A stretch of DNA of 64,000 nt from JABIAG01 sp964561995 (GCA_964561995.1 CAZLQZ010000006.1:1-64000), one strand, 5' to 3'; counted from the first letter of the stretch, positions 14,103 to 23,130 are shown. The notes: a model not told the origin generated them from the letters alone. Program-made: numbers and translations.

Positions 14103-15460
14103 CTTTTGGAATGATTAAAGAAGTGGATTTTTATTTTTTTAATTCTTTAATGTCTCAAAATAAATTAAAAGAATTTGAAATAGATAAATCGGTTGAAAGT
14201 TTTGTTAAAAAGTATGGTTCTTTGTTAAAAGGATATGATACTTTCACATACAAATTAAGGGAAAGATTGTATGATGTTTGTGGTGATTTAGTTTTGGAAA
14301 ATAAATTAAAACTAACAAATGTAATTCCTTTATCTTCTGGGGGAAGTTTAGATTACGCTTTATTTGATGATTATATTAAAAATTCAAGGTCTAATTTAGA
14401 GTCTGCATTAAAGTCAAATAAAAATATAGTTTTTGTAATGGGTCATAAAAATCCTGATACTGATGCAGTTATTAGTTCAATGTTTGAAGCTTGGAGAAAT
14501 CATTTAGAAAATCCCTTGACAGTTTATGTTCCAATTGTTCAAAGTAAAAGACTTCCTGATGAAGTTACAGAATTAATACCGAGTTTGTCTGATTATGTAC
14601 TATTAACTAATGATCCTTTGTATGAGTTGGCAAAACAATCAAGTTTAATAAGATGGATTTCAGTCGATCAAAATGAAGAATCTGAAGTTCAGAAATCTTT
14701 TGTTAGTATTATAGATCATCATTTACCTTCAAAAATTGCTAAAAATCAAAACATTCCAAAAACATTAGAATTGCTTGGTTCTTGTGCAGCTTTGGTAACT
14801 AGAAAATATTTAGGGATGGGTTTTTCTTTAGATGAGAAACTTGCCAAAATTCTTTATGGGGCTTCTTTAATGGATACTGAAAACAAAACTATTTCTAAAA
14901 TGACTAAAAAAGATGTTTTAATAATGGATTATTTGAAAAAAACTTCAAGAATAAAAGACGATAATGAATTTTATAGTAAATTAATGGGCAGATTATTAAA
15001 TACTGATGATGCTGATAATTTATTTAATCGAGATTATAAAGATAATTTTGGATTTGGTTTTGCAGTGGCTAAAGTAAAAAATTGTTTTAGCAATAATGGT
15101 GAAGTTAAAAAACAAAGTTTAGTAAATAGATTATATTCTCTTGCAAATAATAATAATAAAGAAAAAGATTTCCCATTAACTTTGGTTAAGATAACTGATT
15201 ATTGTAATGATAATATGACTGTTAATAGAGAAAGAATAGTTGTGCTTTTTAATGTGGATGTAGGTGATGAATTTAAGAAAACGATTAAAATGACTTTAGA
15301 AGGTACTATTCACTTTGAATTTCAGGAAGATGAATTAAATTCTGAATTGTCTTATGTTGATTTATGTGGGACTGGTTTACAATTGTCAAGAAAAAAAATG
15401 GTTCCTATTTTACAACCTTTTATTGGTCTTTCTATGGGTAATGATTTTCATTATGTTTAA
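14096..15460 (+). CDS. DHH-family phosphoesterase, family II inorganic pyrophosphatase-like
   Basis: 454 residues. The DHH core starts near residue 115: GHKNPDTDAVISS (metal ligands), IIDHHLP (DHH motif), GSCAALVTRKY and GASLMDTENKT. These match manganese-dependent inorganic pyrophosphatases (PpaC), which are about 310 residues long. Residues 1-110 are an extra N-terminal region of unknown fold, and the C-terminal part would be the DHHA2 lid. Hydrolysis of pyrophosphate is the likely activity, but a polyphosphatase (Prune-like) or other phosphoester substrate is possible. It overlaps the kinase-like gene by 7 bp; an alternative start lies 15 nt downstream. Confidence 0.78.
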   Translation: MLTFGMIKEVDFYFFNSLMSQNKLKEFEIDKSVESFVKKYGSLLKGYDTFTYKLRERLYDVCGDLVLENKLKLTNVIPLSSGGSLDYALFDDYIKNSRSNLESALKSNKNIVFVMGHKNPDTDAVISSMFEAWRNHLENPLTVYVPIVQSKRLPDEVTELIPSLSDYVLLTNDPLYELAKQSSLIRWISVDQNEESEVQKSFVSIIDHHLPSKIAKNQNIPKTLELLGSCAALVTRKYLGMGFSLDEKLAKILYGASLMDTENKTISKMTKKDVLIMDYLKKTSRIKDDNEFYSKLMGRLLNTDDADNLFNRDYKDNFGFGFAVAKVKNCFSNNGEVKKQSLVNRLYSLANNNNKEKDFPLTLVKITDYCNDNMTVNRERIVVLFNVDVGDEFKKTIKMTLEGTIHFEFQEDELNSELSYVDLCGTGLQLSRKKMVPILQPFIGLSMGNDFHYV

Positions 15461-15574
15461 ATCTAAAAAAAGAGTTCTAGGGGTGTTTATGATTGATTTT
15501 ATGAACTTAGTCGTAGTTGTTGTCTAATTTTCTACAACAAGTCTTTATATCTCTAGTTCTTTTTTTCTAATGAA

Positions 15575-15691
15575 ATGAACCGACAAACTGAATTAGAACA
15601 AAAAATTCGAAGACTTCATCCAAACTGGAGTCAAGACAAAGCGAGGTTTTTAGCTTTGCAAGTAGTTGGAAGAATAGCAAAAAGGGAATGA
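15575..15691 (+). CDS. Small basic protein, 38 aa
   Basis: ATG 15575 to TGA 15689-15691 encodes 38 residues beginning MNRQTELEQKIRRLHPNW and ending QVVGRIAKRE. The stop overlaps the BtpA start as ATGA, and a TATA-like CTTTATAT (15543-15550) lies about 28 nt upstream, both of which support a genuine leader gene of the BtpA-Maf operon. The peptide is Arg/Lys-rich and helical. Function unknown. Confidence 0.55.
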   Translation: MNRQTELEQKIRRLHPNWSQDKARFLALQVVGRIAKRE

Positions 15692-16476
15692 TAAAAATGA
15701 AACAAATAATTGGAATGATACACGTAGAAGCTCTACCCGGAACTCCTAAAAATAAGTACGGTATGGGCTATATAGTGAATAAGGCATTAGATGAAGCTTT
15801 TGTTTATGCAAGAAATGGTGTGCATATGTTGATGATAGAAAATATGCATGATGTTCCTTATACAAAAGTAATCCGTCCAGAAGTCACTGCTGCTATGTCA
15901 ATTGTTGGGATGACTGTTAAAAAGGCCGCTTTGCCCGTAGGAATACAAATTCTTGCAGGTGGTAATAGAGAAGCTCTTGCGGTAGCAAAAGCTGCAGGAT
16001 TAGACTTTATAAGGGCTGAAGGTTATGTTTTTGGACATATTGGTGATGAAGGTTACTTTGATTCTTGTGCTGGAGAACTTTTAAGATATAGAAAATCACT
16101 TGGAGCAGATAATGTTAAAGTTTATACCGATATTAAAAAAAAACATTCAAGCCATGCATTAACAAATGATGTATCTTTAGAAGAAACTGCTAGGGCAGCT
16201 AAATTCTTCTTGTCTGATGGAGTGATAATTACTGGAAGTTCAACAGGAAAAGAACCTTCTTTAAGTGATTTGGCAGAAGTTCAAGAACTTGAAATGCCAA
16301 TATTAATTGGTTCTGGAATAACTGCTCAAAATTTAGAAAAATATTGGAATTTTGCTGATAGTTTTATTGTTGGAAGTTATGTTAAAAAAGATGGAAACTG
16401 GCAAAATGAAATTGATGAAAAAAGAGTTCGAACATTAATGGAAAAATATAAAAGGCTGCAATATGAAAATAAATAA
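15688..16476 (+). CDS. BtpA/SgcQ family TIM-barrel protein
   Basis: 262 residues with the family opening IIGMIHVEALPGTPKN and the active-site strand LMIENMHDVPY; later DFIRAEGYVFGHIGDEG and the phosphate-binding-like VIITGSSTGKEPSL and PILIGSGIT. BtpA is a predicted TIM barrel first linked to photosystem I stability in cyanobacteria, but archaeal members have no photosystem and their reaction is unknown. Start is ATG 15688 (overlapping the small ORF) or ATG 15697. The next gene begins inside its 3' end. Confidence 0.88.
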   Translation: MIKMKQIIGMIHVEALPGTPKNKYGMGYIVNKALDEAFVYARNGVHMLMIENMHDVPYTKVIRPEVTAAMSIVGMTVKKAALPVGIQILAGGNREALAVAKAAGLDFIRAEGYVFGHIGDEGYFDSCAGELLRYRKSLGADNVKVYTDIKKKHSSHALTNDVSLEETARAAKFFLSDGVIITGSSTGKEPSLSDLAEVQELEMPILIGSGITAQNLEKYWNFADSFIVGSYVKKDGNWQNEIDEKRVRTLMEKYKRLQYENK

Positions 16477-17071
16477 AATGAAAAGAATAATACTTGCAAG
16501 TACTAGTCCAAGAAGACATGGACTTATGCAACAAATTGGTTTAGATTTCGAAGTAATTCCTTCTAATTATGAAGAAGATATGACTATGAATATGTTCTCT
16601 TATAAACTAGTGCAAACTTTGGCTTATGGAAAAGCAAAAGAAGTTGCTAACCGAGTTAAAAGTGGAATTGTTATTGGTGCTGATACTTTTGTTACTTTAG
16701 GAAATAAAAAATTGGGTAAGCCAAAATCAAAAGAAGATGCTAAAAATATGTTAAGGATGCAATCTGGAAAAATGCAAAAAATTTATTCTGGAATTGCAAT
16801 TATAGACGTTAAATCAGGTAAAGAATTAATTGCATATGAAGTTACTAAATTAAAAATGAAAAAGCTAACAAAAAAAGAAATTGATGGTTATGTTGCAACT
16901 GGAGAACCATTAGATAAAGCAGGGGCATTTGCACTACAAGGTTTGGGTGCTATTTTTGTTGAAAAAGTTGATGGTTGTTATAGTAATGTAATTGGGTTAC
17001 CGTTACATTTACTTGCAAATAAACTTAAAGAATTTAACATAGATATATTTAAACATAAAAAAAATATTTAG
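16463..17071 (+). CDS. maf: Maf-like nucleoside triphosphate pyrophosphatase
   Basis: 202 residues. It has the Maf signature at the N-terminus (IILASTSPRRHGLMQQIGL), the catalytic IGADTFVTLGNKKLGKP, and the C-terminal GAFALQGLGAIFVEKVDGCYSNVIGLP. Maf proteins hydrolyse dTTP/UTP or modified nucleotides to the monophosphate and act as house-cleaning enzymes. The gene overlaps btpA by 14 bp. A downstream Met (MKRIILAS, five codons in) is an equally good start. Confidence 0.92.
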   Translation: MKINKMKRIILASTSPRRHGLMQQIGLDFEVIPSNYEEDMTMNMFSYKLVQTLAYGKAKEVANRVKSGIVIGADTFVTLGNKKLGKPKSKEDAKNMLRMQSGKMQKIYSGIAIIDVKSGKELIAYEVTKLKMKKLTKKEIDGYVATGEPLDKAGAFALQGLGAIFVEKVDGCYSNVIGLPLHLLANKLKEFNIDIFKHKKNI

Positions 17072-17081
17072 ATAATTTTTT

Positions 17082-17747
17082 TTATTCTATTATTGTTCCC
17101 ATAAATTTCTTATCATTAAGAAGATTCTCTATATTATTTAATTTTCTTCCATTAGCAATAATTACTTTTAATTTTAATCTTTTTGCTGCTTTAGAAGCAA
17201 TAGGGTCAAAAGGAGCATTTGAACCTGGAACCCAATCTGTGCCTACAATTTTTAACATTTCGTCCCAAGTAATATTTTTTAACATTTTAGCATTTTCGTA
17301 TTTTCTTGGATCTTTAGAATAAACATAATGTGTATTGGTTAAATTAATTACCATTTTTGCATCATAAGTTTTAGCAAACATTACTGCATCATAATCTGTT
17401 GAACATCCTGGTTTCCATCCTGCTGCAATAATCACGTTTTTATTTGTTTTAACTTTTTTAGTTGGATCAGTTATTACTTCTTTATATGCTTCTTCTTTAA
17501 AAGCAGTTAATACTAACTGAGCATTTAATATTGTTGATTTAATTCCTATCTTATCTTTTTCAACAAGTGAAGAGCCTAATTTATCTGCTGCATCAATATA
17601 TTTTCTTGCTAATGCACCACCGCCAACAACTAAAATAAATTTATACTTCTGAGAAAGAATGAATTTTTTAAGTTTGTTAATGTATTGAAAATCTATTTCA
17701 TCAGGTACTATTATGCTTCCGCCAACGCTTATTATTATTGTTTCCAT
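17082..17747 (-). CDS. pyrH: UMP kinase (archaeal type)
   Basis: 221 residues, the usual length of archaeal UMP kinase. It is an amino-acid-kinase fold with the N-terminal phosphate loop IISVGGSIIVPDEIDF and FILVVGGGALARKYIDAA; the uridine pocket is around GWKPGCSTDYDAVMFAK. It phosphorylates UMP to UDP with ATP in pyrimidine nucleotide synthesis. It is convergent with maf and divergent from porG. Confidence 0.9.
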   Translation of the reverse strand: METIIISVGGSIIVPDEIDFQYINKLKKFILSQKYKFILVVGGGALARKYIDAADKLGSSLVEKDKIGIKSTILNAQLVLTAFKEEAYKEVITDPTKKVKTNKNVIIAAGWKPGCSTDYDAVMFAKTYDAKMVINLTNTHYVYSKDPRKYENAKMLKNITWDEMLKIVGTDWVPGSNAPFDPIASKAAKRLKLKVIIANGRKLNNIENLLNDKKFMGTIIE

Positions 17748-17830
17748 AATGTATTACTTAAATTAATGTTATAAAAAGGTATCGGAAGTTGGTAAATAAC
17801 TGTTATTTTATTTTAACAAAAACTTAATAA

Positions 17831-17849
17831 AGGAATTAATATAATTCCT
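17831..17849 (+). promoter_or_regulatory. Perfect palindrome abutting the porG start
   Basis: AGGAATT-AATAT-AATTCCT is a 7-bp perfect inverted repeat ending one base before the ATG at 17850. A weak TATA-like CTTAATAAA lies just upstream, so the palindrome covers the expected transcription start. It is a candidate operator for the por operon; a role in RNA structure is less likely because the message would be nearly leaderless. Confidence 0.4.
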
Positions 17850-18356
17850 ATGATTATGCAGGAAGTGATTGTTAAAGGAAGAGGTGGCCAAGGTGCTAAA
17901 ACTGCCGTAGAAATTCTGGCAAAAGCAGCTAATTACGAAGAGAAATGGTATTTGGCATACCCTGAATTTGGTCCAGAAAGAAGTGGAACTCCTATTAATG
18001 CTTATTTTAAAGTAGATGATATAAATATTAGAAGTAGAGAGCCAATTAAATGTCCCGATATAATTGTTGTTTTTGATAAAACTTTAGAAAATTTTTCAAG
18101 AGGATTAAAACGAAATGGAGTTATAATTGTAAATTCTATTATAGAAAAAAAATATAATTTTGTAGATGCATCAACTATTTCAAAAGAAATAGCAGGTAGA
18201 TTTATTCCTAACATGGTTATGTTGGGTGCATTAATAAAAATAACAAGTATATTAAAAAAAGAGTCAGTTCAAAAAGCAATTAATGATACTTTTGAAAAAA
18301 AAGTTGCAGATTTTAATATAAAATGTTTTGAAGAGGGTTATAAACAAGCAAAATGA
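17850..18356 (+). CDS. porG: Pyruvate/2-oxoacid:ferredoxin oxidoreductase, gamma subunit
   Basis: 168 residues with the gamma-subunit signatures VKGRGGQGAKTAVEILA (residues about 7-23) and YPEFGPERSGTPINAYF. Together with alpha and beta it forms the enzyme that oxidatively decarboxylates pyruvate to acetyl-CoA, reducing ferredoxin; the gamma subunit contributes to CoA-dependent catalysis. Its stop overlaps the alpha start by 4 bp (ATGA). The usual archaeal neighbour porD, the two-[4Fe-4S] delta subunit, is missing. Confidence 0.92.
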   Translation: MIMQEVIVKGRGGQGAKTAVEILAKAANYEEKWYLAYPEFGPERSGTPINAYFKVDDINIRSREPIKCPDIIVVFDKTLENFSRGLKRNGVIIVNSIIEKKYNFVDASTISKEIAGRFIPNMVMLGALIKITSILKKESVQKAINDTFEKKVADFNIKCFEEGYKQAK

Positions 18357-19486
18357 GAAAAGCATATAATGGTATGAATGCAGCAGTAGAAGCTTTAAGG
18401 CAAATAGACCCTGAAGTTGTTCCAGCATATCCTATTACTCCTGCAACAGGAATTCCTGAAGGTTTTTCCAAATTAGTTGATGCTAAAAAAGTAACTGGTG
18501 AATTAATTACAGTTGAATCTGAACATTCTGCATTGTCTGCTTGCGTTGGTGCGGCAGCAACTGGTGTAAGAACTGCAACAGCAACGGCTTCTCAGGGCTT
18601 GGCTTACATGTTTGAAGTTTTAGGAATTGCATCAGGATTAAAATTACCCATTTTAATGTATGTTGGAAACCGTGCATTATCCGCTCCAATTAATATTCAT
18701 TGTGATCATTCAGATTCAATGGCTGCACGTGATCAAGGTTGGATTCAATTATATTGTGAAACCGCTCAAGAAGTTTATGATTTAAGTTTAATAGGATTGA
18801 AATTGGCTGAATGTGTTCGTCTTCCTATAATGATTTGTCAAGATGGTTTTATTACTACTCATACTGTTGAACCTGTAGAGATTCAAGAAGATAAAAAAGT
18901 AAAAAAGTATATTGGAGATTATAGAAATAAAGATGGTTTATTTAATTTTAAAAAACCAAAAACTATTGGACATTTTGCAATGCCTGATGTTTTTTTTGAA
19001 TTTAAAGAACAACAAGAAAGAAGTATGAAATATGCATTAAAGCAATACTCTGTATTACAAAAAAAATATTCAAAATTATTTCATAAAAAAGAATATCCTT
19101 CAGTTGCTCGTTATAAAGTTTCACAAGCAGATTATGTAATTGTTTGTATGAGTTCTGTTTCAGGAATTGTTAAGGATGTTGTTAATGAATTAAGAGAAGA
19201 AGGTTTTAAGGCTGGTTGTTTAAAAATTAGAATGTTTAGACCATTTCCTTCTAAGGATGTAATGAATGCACTTAAAAATGTTAAAGGTGTTGCTGTTTTA
19301 GATAGGTCAATGTCATTTGGTAGTATGCCACCCTTATTTTCTGAAGTTAAAAATTGTTTTTTAGGAAGTATTCAATCTTATGTATTTGGACTAGGTGGAA
19401 GAGACATTTTTAAAGAAAATATTAAAGAAGTTTTTAAAAAATTAGCAAAAAGAAATTATGAAGAGGGGATAAGGTACATTAAATGA
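18353..19486 (+). CDS. porA: Pyruvate/2-oxoacid:ferredoxin oxidoreductase, alpha subunit
   Basis: 377 residues. The N-terminal pyrimidine-binding domain shows AYPITPATGIPEGFSKL and VESEHSALSACVGAAATG, then TASQGLAYMFEVLGIASGLKLP. A domain II follows with VNELREEGFKAGCLKIRMFRPFP split over about residues 280-305. These features and the length match PorA of archaea, rather than the larger fused bacterial enzyme. It lies between porG and porB with 4-bp overlaps on both sides. Confidence 0.93.
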   Translation: MRKAYNGMNAAVEALRQIDPEVVPAYPITPATGIPEGFSKLVDAKKVTGELITVESEHSALSACVGAAATGVRTATATASQGLAYMFEVLGIASGLKLPILMYVGNRALSAPINIHCDHSDSMAARDQGWIQLYCETAQEVYDLSLIGLKLAECVRLPIMICQDGFITTHTVEPVEIQEDKKVKKYIGDYRNKDGLFNFKKPKTIGHFAMPDVFFEFKEQQERSMKYALKQYSVLQKKYSKLFHKKEYPSVARYKVSQADYVIVCMSSVSGIVKDVVNELREEGFKAGCLKIRMFRPFPSKDVMNALKNVKGVAVLDRSMSFGSMPPLFSEVKNCFLGSIQSYVFGLGGRDIFKENIKEVFKKLAKRNYEEGIRYIK

Positions 19487-20328
19487 CTTTAAAACAAGGA
19501 TATAAAACCTGTATGGGATGTATGGAACCAATTGTTACTAAATCTGTTTTAGAAGCAATTGAAAATCCTGTTGTTGTTTCATTAGCAACTGGTTGTTTAG
19601 AAGTTGCTTCAACTAGTTATCCTGATTCTTCATGGACTTGTCCAACAATTCATTCTGCTTTTGGTAATAGTGCAGCTACAATTTCAGGAATTGAAACTGC
19701 ATTTAATGTTTTAAAAAGAAAAGGTGAAATTAAAGAAAATCCTAAATTTATCGTCATTGCTGGTGATGGCGGTACTTATGACATTGGTTTTCAAGCAATG
19801 AGTGGAGCATTTGAAAGAGGTCATGATTTTGTATATTTATGTTTAGATAATGGAGCTTATATGAATACTGGTGGACAAAGAAGTTCTGCTTCTCCATATA
19901 AATCTAAAACTTCTACAACTCCAGGTGGAAAAGTTCAATGGAGAAAAGATTTAACTAAAATTGCATTAGCTCATAATATTCCTTATGTTGCTCAAGCGTC
20001 TGTGGCAGATTTGGAAGACTTAAAACAAAAAGCAAAAAAAGCTTTTGAAACTAAGGGTCCTGCTTTTTTGAATGTTTTAGTTCCTTGTCCAAGATTTTGG
20101 AGATATGATTTGATGAATTCTAAAAAAATTAATGATTTGTCTTTTCAAACTTGTTTTTGGCCAATTTTTGAAGTTGAAAATGGTAAAAAAACTGTTAAAG
20201 TTCCTGAAAATAAAATTCCTGTTGAAGAGTTTCTTAAAATTCAAGGTAGATTTAAGAATTTAACTAAAGAAGATATTGATGAAATTCAACAAGGTGTTGA
20301 TAAAAAATGGGAAGAATTAAATAATTAA
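19483..20328 (+). CDS. porB: Pyruvate/2-oxoacid:ferredoxin oxidoreductase, beta subunit
   Basis: 281 residues binding thiamine diphosphate and one [4Fe-4S] cluster. Cluster cysteines are CMGC near residue 10, the Cys in SLATGCLEV and the late VLVPCPRFW. The TPP motif is IAGDGGTYDIGFQAMSGA followed by DNGAYMNTGGQRSSA. The oxidised cofactor would normally pass electrons to the delta subunit or to free ferredoxin; with no delta gene here, direct reduction of ferredoxin is inferred. It ends 4 bp inside the convergent membrane-protein gene. Confidence 0.93.
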   Translation: MTLKQGYKTCMGCMEPIVTKSVLEAIENPVVVSLATGCLEVASTSYPDSSWTCPTIHSAFGNSAATISGIETAFNVLKRKGEIKENPKFIVIAGDGGTYDIGFQAMSGAFERGHDFVYLCLDNGAYMNTGGQRSSASPYKSKTSTTPGGKVQWRKDLTKIALAHNIPYVAQASVADLEDLKQKAKKAFETKGPAFLNVLVPCPRFWRYDLMNSKKINDLSFQTCFWPIFEVENGKKTVKVPENKIPVEEFLKIQGRFKNLTKEDIDEIQQGVDKKWEELNN

Positions 20329-21158
20329 GATTGTATTTTCTTTATATCGTATGAACCATCTTTTTTCTGGAATCCTACTCTAAAAGATTTAATATTATTA
20401 GGTATCAAATGCATATATGTATTGTAAAATTTAATATTGTAATATCTTTCTTTTCCAATGTCTTCTAAAACTTCTTGTTCTGATTCGTTTAAAGCAAATT
20501 TGTCTAAGCTTTCCATATTACCATAGTCTCTTATTATCAATAAAACAACAACCAATGCTGACGATAATAATGTATTAAGTATTTTGTATGTAATTGTATT
20601 TCCTTGGCTATAAAATAAACTAAAGATAATTACTATTGTTAATGCGACCAGAATTAACCAGCTACTTAATCTTAGTTTTGATTTTAATCTCACTGATAAA
20701 GCATTTCTTGCTTGTTCTAATGTTGTTAATATTTCAAGCATCCAAGACATCGGTGATGAATTTTTATGTGTCATTCTAGTTTTAAGTGCGTCATACATCT
20801 TTAGAAAATATATTCTTGTTTGTTTATAATGTGTTTCAGAAATTGAATGGTTGGAAACAGTTATGTAATATTTTTCAATTAAATCTCTTATATGGTTTGA
20901 AAACTTTTTTTCATATAGGCTAGCAGTTTTATAAAAACTTAATAATAGTGCGTCTTCTTGTGTCATTAAAGTTCTAATATTATTGTGTCGTTCATTTAAT
21001 CTTGAAATAAAGAATCCGGATAAAATTGCAAATATAAATGTGCTAATTGTAATTACCATGGTAATTTCTTCACTCGGACCAACACCATTAACGAAAATAG
21101 AAAGTATTGTAAACAGTATTATAGAAATTATTCCTCCTTTTACTGCATCAATATACAT
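20325..21158 (-). CDS. Membrane protein, four TM helices, DUF4239-like
   Basis: 277 residues with hydrophobic segments at about 8-25, 32-50, 165-184 and 190-210 and a long cytoplasmic helical region between the second and third. The ISRLNERHNNIRTLMTQEDA to LIEKYY region resembles the bestrophin-like DUF4239 family, a suggestion only. It is transcribed alone, with a TATA-like run (TATAATATA) just upstream. Function unknown. Confidence 0.6.
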   Translation of the reverse strand: MYIDAVKGGIISIILFTILSIFVNGVGPSEEITMVITISTFIFAILSGFFISRLNERHNNIRTLMTQEDALLLSFYKTASLYEKKFSNHIRDLIEKYYITVSNHSISETHYKQTRIYFLKMYDALKTRMTHKNSSPMSWMLEILTTLEQARNALSVRLKSKLRLSSWLILVALTIVIIFSLFYSQGNTITYKILNTLLSSALVVVLLIIRDYGNMESLDKFALNESEQEVLEDIGKERYYNIKFYNTYMHLIPNNIKSFRVGFQKKDGSYDIKKIQS

Positions 21159-21235
21159 ATAATATATATTATGAAAAAAAGAGTATAAAAATGTTTCTTT
21201 TTTTATATAATCAATTAAGAATATAATTTATATCG

Positions 21236-21826
21236 TTACTTGTCATGTTTTTTTAATTTTATAAATCTCTTTTTAAGAAGATAACCTAGAATAATAAGTA
21301 AGAGGGTTGCTATTGTTGTTCTGAGTAGCACATTATAAAATAATTCATAAAAATAATTTGCGGGGTATAATGTTATTAGAAAAGAATCAAAAGAAAATAA
21401 GAAATTTCCTTGTGGGAAGAAAATTAGGTGAAATAATGAAAATATTTGCGCTGGAAAAATTATGCTAGTTATTGAAAGTATTGTTGCTATTGCAAGTGGA
21501 ATCCATAATTTTGTTAAAATTTCTATGCTTTTGTTGAAGTATATTAATAGTCCTGTAATAATAGTTAATATTAAAATAAATAAAATAAAATTATCATTTA
21601 GTTTTTTTACATCTCTCATGTGGGATGATTCTTCTTTAGTTATGTTTAATTCTAGGTTGTTTGTTTTAAAGAATTCTAATACTTTTTGATGTTCATCTAA
21701 TTTGTTTTCACGTTTTGAATGTTTTTCTACTAATCTTTTTTGTAAATTGTTGTCAAATGCTGTAAGTTCAAACGTTACTGAGAAAATTAATAAAAATAAA
21801 AAAATTGAAATAAATGTTTTATTCAT
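21236..21826 (-). CDS. DUF1461 (TIGR01906) integral membrane protein
   Basis: 196 residues. An N-terminal signal anchor (ISIFLFLLIFSVTFELTAF) is followed by an extracytoplasmic charged loop and three more hydrophobic helices. The family hallmark is the segment HLIFFPQGNFLFSFDSFLI then LYPANYFYE (about residues 130-160), which matches the FPxGxWxF...LYP pattern of DUF1461. Biochemical role unknown. Its start overlaps the end of the zinc-ribbon gene by 8 bp, placing it third in an operon with the GDSL lipoprotein gene. Confidence 0.72.
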   Translation of the reverse strand: MNKTFISIFLFLLIFSVTFELTAFDNNLQKRLVEKHSKRENKLDEHQKVLEFFKTNNLELNITKEESSHMRDVKKLNDNFILFILILTIITGLLIYFNKSIEILTKLWIPLAIATILSITSIIFPAQIFSLFHLIFFPQGNFLFSFDSFLITLYPANYFYELFYNVLLRTTIATLLLIILGYLLKKRFIKLKKHDK

Positions 21827-22112
21827 CCTTTGGTGGGTTTTTTAATTTTTTAACCACATCTTTGAATGCTTTAATCTGAGGTTCAGTTAAATTACCGTAT
21901 CTGAAGTAATTCAATTTAATTTTTCTCAAAAATGATGATTCCTTATAATATTCTTCTGGAATTTTAAACATTCTTTTCATCTTTGGATCTTTTATTTCTT
22001 CGCCTTCCATTGATTTTAAATCACATGCATAGCAAGTTGGATATTTGTCTTTCCAATTTGCTGGAACGTAAGCATTTTTACATCTTGAACATAGTACTTT
22101 ATATTTTGCCAT
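21819..22112 (-). CDS. Small zinc-ribbon protein
   Basis: 97 residues starting at ATG 22112, chosen because it sits 1 bp after the preceding stop and begins MAKYKVLCSRCKNAY. Two CxxC pairs (CSRC near 8 and CYAC near 27) form a rubredoxin-type zinc ribbon; the remainder is basic and helical (RKIKLNYFRYG, FKDVVKKLK). It is possibly a nucleic-acid-associated protein. It lies between the lipoprotein and DUF1461 genes in one transcript. Confidence 0.68.
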   Translation of the reverse strand: MAKYKVLCSRCKNAYVPANWKDKYPTCYACDLKSMEGEEIKDPKMKRMFKIPEEYYKESSFLRKIKLNYFRYGNLTEPQIKAFKDVVKKLKNPPKDE

Positions 22113-22113
22113 T

Positions 22114-23130
22114 TTATTTAAACTCCTTTTTTGGATAGAATATTTGCATATCTTTTTTAATTTTTTCTGCAATTAATTCATGTCCTTTTTTATTTGGATG
22201 AAATTTATCTGGTCCTTCTAAAGACTGATTAAAGTTATCTTCCATATATGTAAACATGTCTATAGTATTTAAATTGTTCTGTTCTGCAGTTGCCCAGATT
22301 ACGTCATTATAATTTTTTATTATTTCTTTTCCAATTTGTTTAACGTCTATTTCTATTCCTAATATTTGATTTATTCCTTGTTCAATTTCTATTGCTGATG
22401 ATAATTTAGAAGCATCTGGAATTGTCATTAAAATTAATTTTGAGTCTGGTATTTGGGTTAGGTTATTTACTATTTTGTTGTATTCTTCAAAAAATTTATT
22501 TGTTGATTCTAATCTTAAAATATTATTTGCGCCAATCCATAAAAAGATTAATTTATTTTTATTAGGGATTTTATTTTTTAATTGTGTTTGAAGAATATCG
22601 CTAGTTGCATCTCCTTCGTGAGCATTATTGATTAATTCTACTTCCAAGTTTTGACTGTATTGATATAACCAATTTTCTGTTTCGGGATTATCTAGTCCGA
22701 ACCCTTGAGTTAAAGAATCTCCGTATCCTATTATTGTTTCAATGTTAATAATTTGCTTTTTAACTTCTAATGTTATTGATTTAGTAATTTCTTTTTTTCC
22801 ATCACTTACTGTACATTTAATTGTATGATTGCCTATTTCATTTAGTGTTACTTCACATTCATTATTTTTGCAATTATTATTCCAATTGTAGGTGTAGTTT
22901 TCTTCTCCCTTATTTGCTTGGCAGTAGATTGTTGTTTTAAGTTCTAATTCTTCTTCTGTTTTGTCTGCAGTGAGTGTTAGTTCTAAAGGTTCTTTTTGTG
23001 GTTCTTGAATTGTTGGTTTGTTTTCTTGAGAAGGTTTTGTAATGTTGTCTTGACTTGTTTTCTCTTTTTTAATAATTGTTTGACAACCTACTAAAAGAAT
23101 TATGAGTAAAAGTGGTATTAGGTATTTCAT
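22114..23130 (-). CDS. PKD-like domain plus SGNH/GDSL hydrolase lipoprotein
   Basis: 338 residues. An N-terminal lipobox signal (LLLIILLVGCQ, lipidated Cys16) and a Thr/Gln/Pro-rich linker are followed by an Ig/PKD-like domain (about 45-125, YNWNNNCKNN to TIKCTVSDG). The hydrolase domain then starts near 135: GYGDSLTQGFG (nucleophile Ser), INNAHEGDATS, IGANNI (Asn of block III) and DKFHPNKKGH (catalytic Asp/His). The expected activity is that of an esterase or lipase acting at the outer face of the membrane. It is one of the likely substrates of the LspA encoded at 51.8 kb. Confidence 0.85.
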   Translation of the reverse strand: MKYLIPLLLIILLVGCQTIIKKEKTSQDNITKPSQENKPTIQEPQKEPLELTLTADKTEEELELKTTIYCQANKGEENYTYNWNNNCKNNECEVTLNEIGNHTIKCTVSDGKKEITKSITLEVKKQIINIETIIGYGDSLTQGFGLDNPETENWLYQYSQNLEVELINNAHEGDATSDILQTQLKNKIPNKNKLIFLWIGANNILRLESTNKFFEEYNKIVNNLTQIPDSKLILMTIPDASKLSSAIEIEQGINQILGIEIDVKQIGKEIIKNYNDVIWATAEQNNLNTIDMFTYMEDNFNQSLEGPDKFHPNKKGHELIAEKIKKDMQIFYPKKEFK

